A stretch of DNA of 64,000 nt from positions 41,507,001 through 41,571,000 of the forward strand of contig NC_065577.1 of the NCBI RefSeq assembly GCF_937616625.2, given 5' to 3'. How positions within the stretch are numbered: position 1 is the first letter of the stretch; every line of letters starts with the position of its first letter. The notes beneath the pieces were generated by a model. The model did not search any database, was not told the origin of the DNA, and saw only the letters and a program-made list of their open reading frames with translations. Positions 12,926-23,965 of this stretch are shown here, piece after piece. A program made the translations under genes and the position numbers. The DNA comes from Mercurialis annua. Lineage: Eukaryota; Streptophyta; Magnoliopsida; Malpighiales; Euphorbiaceae.

Positions 12926-14414
12926 CAAGCCTGTTGCCGGAGAGATTGAACACATGCCGTCATGCTTTATTTTCAGGTACATATGCTTCCCTCCGTTCAG
13001 TCCTGCCTTTTATGTGTTGCTACCTGCTCAGTTAGTGAGCTAGTGTTGCTTGGTATGGATATAGAAACGGGGAGATGAATTTGCATAATGTATTTGTTAT
13101 CCTGTATTTCAAACTTCCCCAATGTGTTAGTCTGCATAGGTTAGAGAGAGAGCTTATAGTTGCGAAATCCTTGGATTCCAACCTTTTCAGTTAGCAAGAA
13201 AAATGAGATGCAATGTATTAATCAAATGTGAAACTGTTGTAACTGAAATTAGATGAAAGGTTTTTCTTTTTTTTACTTGTATTTTCATATTATAGTAATA
13301 GTAAATAGTAATAGCACCAATATAAGTCTTAAAATTAAGATTGAGAATGAAAAAGGATCCTCGAAAAGTGATCAGTATGCATTCGGTTCGTTCGAACCGA
13401 ACTAAAATTTACTTTTTTCAAAATCAAACTGAACTATATAAATTTCTTCAAAATGAACTGACTTCGGTTACAGTTCGGTTTGCGCTAAGATTTAACTAAA
13501 AAAAATCTCTAGTGTCAAATTGAGCTGAACCGAACTGAATTTATTAATTCAGTTCGGTTTTTTTGGTTTGATTTGATTTCTGTACACGCATGAACACAAC
13601 CATTGTATAGATGTTTTAAGGCAGAAGCTCAAATGACACGGGGTATATTTGGTTTGTCTTTGAAAAGGGCTAAGCTCAATTCATATGTATCACTTTGCAT
13701 TTGAAGGCTCGCTGAATCCTGAAGTCGAAAACTTCATGCACACCTTAATTCTGGTAAATCGCTGATTCGATGAAGTTGATGACACGTCATCATTATCATC
13801 ATCATCATTCGTGCTCTTTCTTCTTTGTTGAATATTAGTTAGTAATTGGTAGCTATAGAAAAATAAATTTTTATTCATGTAAACTTATTGCTACCTAATC
13901 TAAATCTGATTGAAATAAAGGCAAATTAAGGTTTAAAATGTGCTGTGTAATAGAATCACAATTGGGGGATTTTAATCAAAGAAAAGGAACTATAAATGAG
14001 ATAGAGAAAAAGTTGAGGGACTGCAAAAATTACCCATCAGATTCAGCTGAATATTATTGCATCATATTCAGAATTTTAATGACCCAAATAAGGAACTACA
14101 ACTCTGAAGTATTACACAAATTAAATTACATACTTTTTTTTGATGGAATTAAATTACATACTTAATTACTTATTTATCAAGTAATGAATAAATTCTGAAA
14201 AGCAGCAGAAATAATGGGTGTGTGTTTATTGTGACTTATGGTACTTTACTTATTATTTCAGAATATTTAACAAACTAACTAATTAACATAATAAAATCCA
14301 TTAAATCCTGAAAACTCCTCAACATACAATTAGCATGATCAATTATGTTTTATTTATATTCAGATTAATTTTTAGTACTATCAATTTAATCCTATACTAC
14401 ATTTTCCACATATC
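12926..14414. other. ASA 3' region and spacer with an AACCGAA repeat
   Basis: The first few hundred bases are probably the ASA 3' untranslated region. Bases 13370-13590 are another aaccgaac/gttcggtt-rich segment (cggttcgttcgaaccgaac; ttcagttcggttttt) like the hAT-like repeats elsewhere, without definable ends. TATTTATA at 14351-14358, about 57 bp before the thaumatin-like ATG, is a plausible TATA box. A 62-codon minus-strand frame at 13690-13878 resembles no known protein. Confidence 0.4.
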
Positions 14415-15143
14415 ATGGCATTTTTCAGGCAATTTCTCATAGTAACCCTAGTTTCTTTGTTTATTTTAGATTCTGAAGCCAAAATAATTACCCTGATAAA
14501 CAAATGTAACACTACAATATGGCCTGGTTTACAAGTACTATTAGCCCGTCAGGAATCCGAATTTATGAAGGGCGGTTTCGAATTACAACCCGAACAATCA
14601 ATGAACATTACGACCCCACCCTTATGGGAATTTTTCATATGGGCTCGTACCGGATGTTCATTTGACAGCTCCGGTAACGGAGGATGCATCACGGGCGATT
14701 GTGGCGAAAATGTCCGATGTTCGTTACAAAATCAATTTCCTAATCCTCCATTTACAATGGTAACTATTTCTCTAGGTCAGGAATCCGATGTTTACGGAGT
14801 TTATCTTGGTTCCGGGTTCAACGTTCCGATTTCAATTTCTCCTAACGGACCGGGTTCCGACAAGTACAACTCTTCGAGTTGTACTTCGGATTTGACCAAG
14901 AATTGTCCGGAGGAATTAAAGGTAACGTTTAACGGTCAGGTTGTTGCGTGTACAAGTCCGTGCCTTGCGTTTAACACGCCGGAATTTTGTTGCTCCGATT
15001 CTGATGGCCAGAATAATTGTAAGGCAACAAAGTATACAAAGGTGTTTAAGGATTTATGTCCGGCGGCTACTGCTGACAATTCTGAGCAGAACTCAAATAT
15101 GTGCAGTGGAATTAGTCAGTATCTAGTTAGCTTTTGTGGGTGA
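14415..15143 (+). CDS. Thaumatin-like protein (PR-5 family), divergent
   Basis: Secreted thaumatin-like protein, 242 residues, single exon. A signal peptide of about 22 residues precedes the mature start AKIITLINKC. Family marks are the N-terminal NKC, the WARTGCSF segment (76-83), CITGDC (91-96), the SGFNVP loop (133-138), the CC pair (192-193) and the C-terminal SFCG. Typical members defend against fungi and bind glucans through an acidic cleft. Here the Arg (R78) is kept, but the usual cleft acids are replaced: the two Asp before GFN are G128 and S133, the Glu falls in FTMVTISL with no acid, and the Asp after the CP motif is Ala (CPAA). There are 15 cysteines instead of 16; the missing one corresponds to the first Cys after GFN, which should leave the C230 equivalent unpaired. 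Classical antifungal function is therefore doubtful. Confidence 0.95.
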   Translation: MAFFRQFLIVTLVSLFILDSEAKIITLINKCNTTIWPGLQVLLARQESEFMKGGFELQPEQSMNITTPPLWEFFIWARTGCSFDSSGNGGCITGDCGENVRCSLQNQFPNPPFTMVTISLGQESDVYGVYLGSGFNVPISISPNGPGSDKYNSSSCTSDLTKNCPEELKVTFNGQVVACTSPCLAFNTPEFCCSDSDGQNNCKATKYTKVFKDLCPAATADNSEQNSNMCSGISQYLVSFCG

Positions 15144-16152
15144 TGATGGTAACACTTACAAATTGCATATTTAGGATTAAATATTTTTACGGTTATCCGA
15201 CTATACTATTTTTATAAAAATAGTTAACAAGTTCGATTTGTTATATTTTGGTAATCAATATTCATTTTCCAAACAATGGGAGGTTAATTATCCATTGAAG
15301 CTGAATTTTGCCCATATAGGTAATATTTGGCTTGGGATGTAGAGTAACCTTCCGTTATTTGAAAATTGAATGTTTGGTTACTAAAATATAAAAATATTGA
15401 TAATTCTGTAAAAGTGATATAGTTAGATAACAATAAAAATATTTTACTGAGTATTTACTTGAATAATTAATAAAACTATGTTGTTATTATATATTTATGC
15501 ATGTTTGTGTAATTTATAATTGGAATAATTATTATTATCTCCATGAGTTTAGATCCGAAATAATGTTATCCTCATGAGTTTTAAACACTGTAATTGTAAA
15601 TTTTAGTGTGTTTAGCAAATAAAACATGAATTTAAAATTTGACAATCAAATTTTTATATTTTGGCAAATTAAAACACCAAATTATTTCTCGTTAAAAAAT
15701 GCTAATGTAAATACTAGAATATACACGGTTTTGGCAGCCACGTTAAAATATTTTTTATGTATTTCGATTTTTTATAAAATAAAAGTTAATGACTAATTTT
15801 ATCAAATTTTAAAAGTTGAATTTTAATTACAAAACATGTTAAATTTCATCATTTCTTTTTACAATTCTCTTATCAATGTTCGAAACTCATTCGGCCATTC
15901 ATTGAGAGATAAAGCATAAAAACTTACATAGAAAAAATTATAAGAAATATACTTCTACAGAACATTGATTTCATTTTGCATAAACTTATACAAGAACAAT
16001 CAAATCAATTAAATCCAATTATGTCTCAATAGATTTACTTTAGTAGTAGGAACATATTTATGGAGTGCGAACCTACCCATCATCTTTATAATAATAAAAC
16101 AGTTCAATTAAAATTCAACACCACAAAAATTATGGTTAATTTGATAAATTAT
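15144..16152. other. Spacer between convergent genes
   Basis: AT-rich DNA between the thaumatin-like gene (+) and metalloproteinase 1 (-). It must hold both 3' untranslated regions; no further gene, repeat or element is recognisable. Confidence 0.5.
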
Positions 16153-17079
16153 TTAGATATTATACAATTTTCTGATTCCTTGAATATCATCTTGACCCAA
16201 ATTCTTGATCTGACCATACATAATAGATGGATACATAATAGCAGATTTATCCGTACTATGATCAAGCCCTAATGCATGGCCAATTTCATGCAACGTAACA
16301 GTATATAAATTTATCGCATTCGGATGAGAAATTAATGAATATTTTTCCTCACTATCTAAATGAACTTCTGCAGAAGGTGGTGGATTAGCTAGACCAACAA
16401 TTCCACCTGGACCATCAAAAATATAATCTGGATTTTGATTTCTTTTTAAATAGCTAAATTTAATGTCAGCATTTGCATAATCTTTGATTTCAACAAATGT
16501 GAAATGACCAACTTGTCCCCAACTCTTTAAAGACATTGCAATTGCTAATTTTCCACTTCTTGGTGTACCATTCATGAATGAATATGTAATTCTTGATTTT
16601 TGAAATCTTGGATTTCCTGAATAGAATTTAAAATCAGGTTTTGATATTATTTGGCTTGAATTTTTGTTACCTTGGATTTTGATATCCGGCATGCCGCATC
16701 TCGGCGTACTCATTAGCGATAGGGTTTCGGGGTCTAATGTTCCGGTCATCGGAAGATTGAAATTCTTTTGATATGATTTGATTGCGGATTCTGTTTCGTC
16801 GTCGAAAATATCATCGTCGTTGTCGTTGTCGTTGTCATTCAGGTTCTTGTCGAGGGCATTGTTGGAATGATAGCCAAAATGTTTAAGGTATATTTTGAGG
16901 TCATTAAGGCCTTTGACATTTTGACCTTTTTTAATTCCCTTCAAATTGTTCAAGAAATTAAATGGTGATATTGTTGAATTTTCATGATGATTTGTCTCAG
17001 AAAAAACTTCTTGATAAAAGTTGGAAAGAACGAGGAGAAAAATGAGAGTTATGAAGGGAAATAATTTTGGGGTCAACAT
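16153..17079 (-). CDS. Plant matrix metalloproteinase 1 (M10A), structural zinc site lost
   Basis: Secreted zinc endopeptidase of the matrixin family, 308 residues, single exon as usual for plant MMPs. Order: hydrophobic signal peptide (about 1-27), peptidoglycan-binding-like propeptide (about 50-122) with an Asn/Asp-rich insert (78-90), canonical cysteine switch PRCGMPD (126-132), catalytic domain with HEIGHALGLDH (264-274) and Met-turn AIMYP (280-284). It ends right after the last catalytic helix, so it lacks the C-terminal GPI-type tail of many plant MMPs. Compared with the neighbouring paralogue, three structural-zinc ligands are changed: Q215 for His, P217 for Asp and L230 for the His of AHA; only H240 remains. 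The catalytic zinc site is intact. Whether it is active needs biochemistry. Confidence 0.94.
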   Translation of the reverse strand: MLTPKLFPFITLIFLLVLSNFYQEVFSETNHHENSTISPFNFLNNLKGIKKGQNVKGLNDLKIYLKHFGYHSNNALDKNLNDNDNDNDDDIFDDETESAIKSYQKNFNLPMTGTLDPETLSLMSTPRCGMPDIKIQGNKNSSQIISKPDFKFYSGNPRFQKSRITYSFMNGTPRSGKLAIAMSLKSWGQVGHFTFVEIKDYANADIKFSYLKRNQNPDYIFDGPGGIVGLANPPPSAEVHLDSEEKYSLISHPNAINLYTVTLHEIGHALGLDHSTDKSAIMYPSIMYGQIKNLGQDDIQGIRKLYNI

Positions 17080-17115
17080 GATTTTGGTTTAATTTTTGTT
17101 CTTTATGGCTTTGAG

Positions 17116-17125
17116 CCTATTTATT
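17116..17125 (-). promoter_or_regulatory. TATA-like box of metalloproteinase 1
   Basis: AATAAATAGG on the minus strand, 37 bp from the ATG at 17079. The identical decamer stands at the same distance from the inner ATG of the paralogue (19920-19929), so the two promoters share descent. Confidence 0.6.
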
Positions 17126-18965
17126 GAATTTCAAAGGCTAACAAATAATTAAGGTGGTTTTATTGAATAACAATAGAAATAATTTGCATTATTTGTGTTT
17201 GGTTTGAAAAATAATAGACTAAATATAATATCTATCCATAGCTATGATTAAAATTGGCAAAAATATTACTAATAAACAATTCTGACAATGTAATCTGTTA
17301 ATTTTATTAATCCTGACAATTAGATCCAATTAATCAGTAAATATATAATAATAGTATATAAATTTTAAAAAAATAAATAGATAATCTTTCAAAGCTTTAA
17401 AACTTCATTTCTAGTATGGACCAATTTATCATAGAAATAACTTAAAATGCTAAGTGGTATCTTAATTTGTCGGATATTAGACTTATTAGGTCACTGAGTT
17501 ATGCACTATTACAGAAATGATATTAAGATTCAGATTATTAGAAAAAAATAACTAACTTATCAAATTATTTCTCAAAAAGGTCACCGTTTATAAAAAATTA
17601 TAATTTTTTTCGCAAATTATAAACAGGATACTGAATTATACCTTTTGTTAAAAAAAGATATTGAGATATACATTTTTTTTTAATTCCAGTATGCCATGTA
17701 GGACAAAATGCAAATAAAATTAATTTATTTTATCTCTGGTGACATTCCGTGAACTACATTAATTATTAAACGACGTTGATTATTATTAAAACATTTTAAA
17801 TCTTTAACTTAAAAACAAAATAATAATCTTCATATTTAAAAGTCAAACGAATATGGGGATTACATAGATATGGCAAAATCCATAAAGATGGAGACGGAAA
17901 TGGGGATGTATTTATCCCCATCAGTTAAATAGGAACAGGGACGGAAATTTTCCATTGAAGCGGGGACGGGAATTATGATAGCTTCCCCATCCCCATCCCG
18001 TCTCCCTAACTATAGGGTAATGTAGTGGATACTTTTTTAGTTTTGGAATTAAATAACACCTCTTAATTTTTTTTAAGGATATACATATTTTAACATTTTC
18101 CAAAAATAAATTTACTTTAATTAATGGCTGCTTAGTTTAACAGTTTTTGCTATTGTTAGATGCTGGATCCAACAGCCGACAACTCCTCCATTTTAGAATT
18201 TTTATTTTAACCGTTTGATCAGCTTCCAACCAAGCATCTATACACATATATGCAATTTTTAACATTCATTTTCAGATCATTAAGGAACCATATTAGCCTA
18301 ACTCATTAGAAAATTGGAATAAAATCACAATTCACCCTTGAAGTTTTCACCAAAAACTTAATTAACCACAAAAAATTGTGCTTGCTCAAGATTAGCTCAA
18401 AACTTATATTACACCCAGTTTTATCTCATCCTTGACAATTACAATAATCAATTCAAGAAATTTAGGTACATTCATTTTTGCAAGAACATAAAACATTAAA
18501 GCTAGCGAAGGTTACCAATTTTTGTTAATGATTATTAAACATAGAACATTGAGAACTAGTATTCAAAATATTAATTTTTATTATAATTCAAAACCGCCAA
18601 AACCCTCAGAATTACAAACTTAGCAATTATGGTTATTTTATTTTTTTACAATTACCGAGCTATATAAAATTTACACTTTAGTTACCATCGTTTCATTTGT
18701 TACATTTTAGTAATACAACTTCCATTTTTCTAAAATAAGAGGTTACTATCGCAGTTCCAGTCCGTATGTGTCAGTGGCAAAGTTGAATGTCATATAACTT
18801 CATGTCGGTCATATAAGCGGTAATTCGCCTTAGCTCATCGAGCAAGTGATAACCGAAGAGTAAAAACTCTATAAATAGTTCAGTAATCGTATATTTTATA
18901 ACCCGAGAAATTACATTATATTACATTATGTAAAGTCAGCTATCATATAATTATATACATATCCA
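17126..18965. other. Spacer between the two metalloproteinase genes
   Basis: AT-rich. Bases 17880-18010 hold a G/C-rich repeat-like segment with alternating ggggatg and catcccc words and a possible foldback, probably a decayed MITE. Upstream of it (about 17460-17700) is irregular sequence resembling a decayed long-terminal-repeat MITE. No gene is visible. Confidence 0.4.
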
Positions 18966-19883
18966 TCATTTAAGATTATACAAAGCTTTAATCCCTTGAA
19001 TATCATCTTGACCTAAATCCTTGATCTCACCAAAACCAACATAAGGCCACATAACAGCACTTTGCACATCACTATGTTCAAGCCCTAAAGCATGTCCAAT
19101 TTCATGCAATGCAATTGTGTATAAATCAACACTACCTAAACCAGCATTTAATTTCCATGGCTCTTCACTATCAAAATGTACATGGCCCACAGGTGGGGCC
19201 CATGCATGGGCATAAACGCCACCTGGACCATCAAATGCATCATTGTCTAAATGTTTTCTTTTTTGAAAACTAAATTTCAAATCGGCTTTATCATAATTAT
19301 CTGTGTATTGAAATGTGAATTTTGTCACCTTTGCCCATTTTGCTAATGAAACTCTTATTGCATATGTTCCAATTTTTGGTGTTCCATTCATGAATCCATA
19401 GGTTATTGTTGTTTTTGTCCATTTTTCATTTCTTGTGTAGAATTTAAAATCGGGTTTTATCGTATCCTCCGCGTTTTTCAGTCGTATGTTTTTATCCGAC
19501 CTGCCACATCGCGGCCTCGTCATTAGAGACAATGTTGCGGAATCTAGAATTCCTGTCTGGTTGAGATTGAAATTCTTTTGATACAATTTGATTGCGGATT
19601 CTGTCTTTTCGTCGAAAACATCGGTGTTACCATCATCATTGTTATTACTCGTCTTTGAATCTAATCCGCTAGTTGACTGGCTATCGAGATAACCGAACTT
19701 CTTAAGGAACTTTTTGAGATCTTTGACGCCGTTAACATTTTGGCCCTTTTGAGATCCTTGTATTTTTGTTAGGAAATCAAAGGGTGAACTAGTTGAATTT
19801 TCATGAGTTTGAGTTTGAGCTATTGAAACTTGGATGGCAAGAAATAAAAGAGATAGCAATGAAATTATCTTTGAAGGATACAT
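18966..19883 (-). CDS. Plant matrix metalloproteinase 2 (M10A), altered cysteine switch
   Basis: Tandem paralogue of the gene at 16153-17079, 305 residues from the chosen ATG at 19883. Signal peptide about 1-22 (ends SIAQT), propeptide about 45-122, cysteine switch PRCGRSD (124-130) instead of the family's PRCGxPD, catalytic HEIGHALGLEH (260-270), Met-turn AVMWP (277-280). All structural-zinc ligands are present: H211, D213, H226 in YAHAW and H236 in VHFD. An in-frame ATG at 19913 would add ten residues, but it lies only 7 bp from the TATA-like box, while 19883 keeps the 37-bp spacing of the paralogue and gives a normal signal peptide. It ends after the catalytic domain, without a GPI tail. 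Likely an apoplastic protease. Confidence 0.93.
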   Translation of the reverse strand: MYPSKIISLLSLLFLAIQVSIAQTQTHENSTSSPFDFLTKIQGSQKGQNVNGVKDLKKFLKKFGYLDSQSTSGLDSKTSNNNDDGNTDVFDEKTESAIKLYQKNFNLNQTGILDSATLSLMTRPRCGRSDKNIRLKNAEDTIKPDFKFYTRNEKWTKTTITYGFMNGTPKIGTYAIRVSLAKWAKVTKFTFQYTDNYDKADLKFSFQKRKHLDNDAFDGPGGVYAHAWAPPVGHVHFDSEEPWKLNAGLGSVDLYTIALHEIGHALGLEHSDVQSAVMWPYVGFGEIKDLGQDDIQGIKALYNLK

Positions 19884-19919
19884 TATGTGGCTAATGTTGA
19901 AGTCTCTAATCATTTTAGT

Positions 19920-19929
19920 CCTATTTATT
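19920..19929 (-). promoter_or_regulatory. TATA-like box of metalloproteinase 2
   Basis: AATAAATAGG, identical to the box of metalloproteinase 1 and 37 bp from the ATG at 19883. This spacing decides the start codon. 19930-20857 upstream is AT-rich and shows no gene. Confidence 0.6.
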
Positions 19930-20860
19930 AAGCTCTAAAAATAATTAAAATAATTTATTAATTTAGAAAAGAATAGGTTAGTATTTTGCTAAGCATATTG
20001 TTTTACTAATTTTGGATTTTTGTTGTTAAATGGTTACTGTTTGGTTGATTGCTATCATTTGAAGTTGGAAAAACCATCAATTATATAGTTTTAAGTAGTA
20101 CTATATATGTCAAAAGATTAAACCAACTAATGATATCACTGAAATATAAACTATACCATTTACTTTTTTCAAAATTAATTGCTTCATTTTTTTGAGTTTT
20201 ATAAGCACCATTATAAATTGTAAACATTACCAACTTTTTTTTGTTATTTTGTTTTGTTTTTGGAGCTATATATCCTTTTCTTATTAAGACTAATTAGATA
20301 ATTAAGGATTGTATTATTTTTATATATTTATACTAATTGTAAATAGAGTATGTACATGGTGGATTCTATGTGGATGTGATCCATGAAGACTCCAGTACCA
20401 ATCAATTATATAGCAGAAAATAGAAATGTGGAATGATAAATAGTAAAAAAATATTTTTATAAGAATACATTACAACTACCGAGTTTTGAAATTTTAGAAA
20501 CGTTTGCATAAATAAAAATAAAATGGTCCCATGTAAAAACTCGATAAATTTATGTATAGCATATCGGATGATCAATCTATAACTTATATAATTAAATTCT
20601 CCATTAGTGCTGAGATCTCATCTTTAATGCATACACTTCTAAAAAAAACTTAATTATGTTGATATATATATATATGCACATGCAATTATTCGTGTTATAT
20701 TGCTTCCAAATGAATTAAAATTGCAAATTTGCGATATAAAAACAGCATTAAAATTTATAAAATCTAACACTGTTAAAAGTTATCAGTTTATGATAATGTA
20801 ACTTTGTTCACCACTTTTCCGCCGTAATTGTCATTGTTTTGGTTTCTTCCAATAGCTTAA

Positions 20861-21514
20861 GGCCTTGTTTAGTTGGGGGTAAATAAATTAAGAAAATTGT
20901 ATTTTTCGGAAAGTAGTAATTTTTTTTTGTTTGGTTCAATTTTTATATTTTACTTTCCGGAAAGTTGGATGTTTGACTTCCCTTTAACTAGGGAAGTAAC
21001 TTCCTTAGCAAAACCCAAGGAAGTAGAACTTCCCTAACACTTTTGTTGATTTTTCCTAATTTAACCTTAATTTTTTTTTCTTTTAAAATTTATATAAAAA
21101 TATTTTTATTTATTTCAAAAAATATACTTATATTATTTTATAATTGTTATTTATAATAAGTATATATTTTTATTAAATATTTTATATTATGTAAAATTCA
21201 AATAAAAAATATAATTTTTAAATTTTAATATTTAAAAATTCTTCTAAATAGTACTTGAATCGTAATAAGAGATAATAAGTGAAAATTTAATTATTTATTG
21301 CTCGATTTTTATAATAATATAAAATTATCAAAGGACATTTATATCTTTTAGTTAAAAATATAGTATATTATATTAAAATTAATTTTGTACTTTCCGGGAA
21401 GTAAAAATTGAAACAAGTAACATTTATCAAACTTCTTGGAAGTTAACTTTCCAGAAACTACACTTTCCGGAAAGTTACTTCCAGTAATTGATATAAAACG
21501 AATCAAGCGAGGCC
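20861..21514. mobile_element. Tourist-like (PIF/Harbinger) MITE
   Basis: The left end GGCCTTGTTTAGTTGG and the right end, on the other strand, GGCCTCGCTTGATTCG are inverted repeats flanked by TAA (20858-20860, 21515-21517). Subterminal ttccggaaagt and aactttcc words repeat on both sides. Length 654 bp, no transposase. It interrupts a dispersed repeat also present near 28130, 35570 and 37190. Confidence 0.75.
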
Positions 21515-21620
21515 TAAGATATCTTAGTTTAAGAGTTGATTTTGCTTATCTGTCTCTTGAAATTGTCTTTAACTAAAAGTTCATAATACTCTTTCTTTAA
21601 AATGTTTTTTAATTAAGTAG

Positions 21621-23175
21621 TGATGGAGTCTGCCTTCTGAACCGGTGAATGAGACCTATAAAACAGGGTAGAAGCTAACCGGACAGTGGTGGTCCGATTA
21701 ACTCTCCGATGCTAAAGTCAGTTTAGAGTTTTGAGCAGCGTTTTGAGTATATAAATGTAGTTGTGATTCTAGGCATACCTCATGCTTCTTTTATAGTAGA
21801 TGAATATATACCTTGTAGAGTCATTATATGTAAATGAATCCTACTTTGTAGGGATCGAGCTACTTTGTAGAGATTCACCCTGATTTGTCGCGATCTACCT
21901 TATTCAGACATGAGTCCTATTTAGGAACGTCTTCTTAAATAGTCTCGTCTTCCTAAGATAGAGCTTATCTTTCCATGTTTAGAGATTGTGTCCAAATAGG
22001 AAGATACTTCTAGATATGGCGATCTACCCGAATCCCGGATTAACGCGTTTTGGGCGGATCCTACGGGATTCGGTCTTCGTCGGTATGCTGGCGAATCTTA
22101 CGGGATTCGGCACCTTCTTCATATATTCAGGTCTTTATTGGGAGTCCGGTATCACCTGAGAATGAATCTCCTGTGACTCGGCTCCATTGTAACTATTGTA
22201 GGATTCGATATGAACAAAGGATCACTTTACCCCATGAAGTTAGCACAAAGTATCAAAAACGTCCAAATTGAGAAAACCGGATCACTTTTACCCTGAACTT
22301 GTCAAAACCGGTACAAAAACACCCCTTATGCTGACGTGGCACTTAATTGGAAAGTGGATTTCTAATTAAACTTAATTTACTCTAATTAATCACACTTATA
22401 TACTAATTAATCACAATTAAACTCTAATTAACCTAGGGACTTTTTTGAACTTTTACCCAAAAAAATTCAATTTTTTTTTTACTTTCCGGCGAGGAGGACC
22501 TCCTCCTCGCCGGAAGTCTGTTCTTGAGAGAACAGACCGGCGGGTCTGTTCTCTCAAGAAAAACAGACGGCGGCGCCGTCTGTTCCTGAGAGAGCAGACG
22601 GCGCGCCGTCTGTTCTTCTTGAGAGAACAGACCCGCCGGTCTGTTCTCTTGAAGAACAGATGGCGATCTGTTCTTCAAGAGAACAGACCGACGGCGGTCT
22701 GTTCTCTTGAAGAACAGACCTGGGTCTGTTCTTCAAGACCCATGGGTCAATTTTTGACCCATGGGTCTGATTTAATTTTAAAAAAAATTGATTTTTTTTA
22801 TTAAAAATATAAATTTTAGGGATTAATTTGGTATATATATAAAAGTTGGAGGACTAATTTGTAATTTTTAAATTTGAAATTAAAAGGATGAAATTGTCCC
22901 TTTTTAAAATTGTTAGGTATTAATTTAAAATGTTTTAAAAAATTAGGACCATTTTAAACCTTTTTCAAGCAAAAACCACCTTAGAAAACCAAAACCACTA
23001 TTAAAACCGGAGAGTGAGTTACACTCTCTAAGGTGAGAGTGGGGAGGGGGGTTTTTGTACTAAATTTGACAAGTTCAGGATAAAAGTGATTCCGTTTTGC
23101 TAATTTGGACGTTTTTGATACTTTGTGCCAAATTCGAGGGGTAAAGTGATCCTTTGTTCGATTCGATATCCATCA
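21621..23175. mobile_element. Solo LTR (about 0.6 kb) split by a nested MITE
   Basis: The ends form the inverted repeat TGATGGA...TCCATCA and are flanked by the 5-mer AGTAG (21616-21620 and 23176-23180), the hallmark of an LTR-retrotransposon insertion. The left 590 bp has LTR-like sequence with a TATA-like gagtatataaatg near 21745. A 948-bp Mutator-like MITE plus its 10-bp duplication sits at 22212-23169, near the LTR's right end. No internal retroelement region is present, so this is a solo LTR left by recombination. Confidence 0.8.
22212..23159. mobile_element. Mutator-like MITE A with palindrome-chain core
   Basis: Terminal inverted repeats of about 110 bp begin GAACAAAGGATCACTTTACC and are flanked by the 10-bp duplication GATTCGATAT (22202-22211, 23160-23169), as in the Mutator superfamily. 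The centre (22484-22760) is GC-rich and built of consecutive short palindromes around cagac/gtctg and ctgttct/agaacag words. Open frames there are by-products of the repeats. It inserted into the solo LTR 21621-23175. Confidence 0.85.
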
Positions 23176-23348
23176 AGTAGATTTATAATTTTGGTGGCTA
23201 TTATTTTTTAAAATCACATAAAAATCATTTTACAGTAAATTAATTATGCATGTAGCTTCGTAGTTAATATTGTCAGGAACAAGTAAAACCATAATGACAT
23301 GACCACAAAATTAAAACACTTTTTAGATACTAATTTCAAAAGAGAAAA

Positions 23349-23651
23349 GTCCAAATGACCAAAAAACGCCAAACTTTTTATGAAAATTCCGTAAAATTCT
23401 AAATTTTTTAATTTTATTCAATTTGTCTTGAAACATATGGTTTTATTTCAATAATGTCTAATTATATAATTTTACTCATTTGACGCTTATATGTGCTGAT
23501 GTGACAATGCCACACACCATCGTCACATAAGCAAAATTATGTAATTGGACATAATTGAAATAAAATCATGCGTTTCAAGACTATAAAATTAAAAGGTTTG
23601 GACTTTAATGAAACTTTTATAAAAAAATTGGTCCTTTTTTATTATTTGACC
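23349..23651. mobile_element. Mutator-like MITE, 303 bp
   Basis: Almost the whole element is an imperfect inverted repeat (GTCCAAATGACC... against GGTCAAATAATAAAAAAGGA from the other end), flanked by the 9-bp duplication AAGAGAAAA (23340-23348, 23652-23660). No coding capacity. Confidence 0.75.
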
Positions 23652-23965
23652 AAGAGAAAATAATTAAAAGAATAGAAAACTTCAATCATATATATAATAT
23701 CTATAAGGTTATTTAAAAAATAAAAATTATCTTTCACCTCGTATCGATTTAAATACGCTTTTTAAAACATGAAAAAAGACCCAACCTTTTATTTCTTGGT
23801 ATTTTTGGCCCAAAAACATTTATGGTCGTTTACTATAGGAAAGATATTTTTTTGTAAAAATATCGAAAATGAAAAATTAGACCTAATCGGACAACGTTTT
23901 AAAGACATGTTTAAACTTTATATATTAAAAAATATGCTTAATTTACTAGAATTAAAATATACTAA

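Noticed and set aside
13690..13878. 62-codon minus-strand frame with an Asp-rich stretch
   Set aside because: The Asp run is a short TCA repeat; no family resemblance, no supporting exons.
22433..22804. Arg/Glu-rich frames on both strands
   Set aside because: They come from the palindromic core of a MITE and have no protein character.
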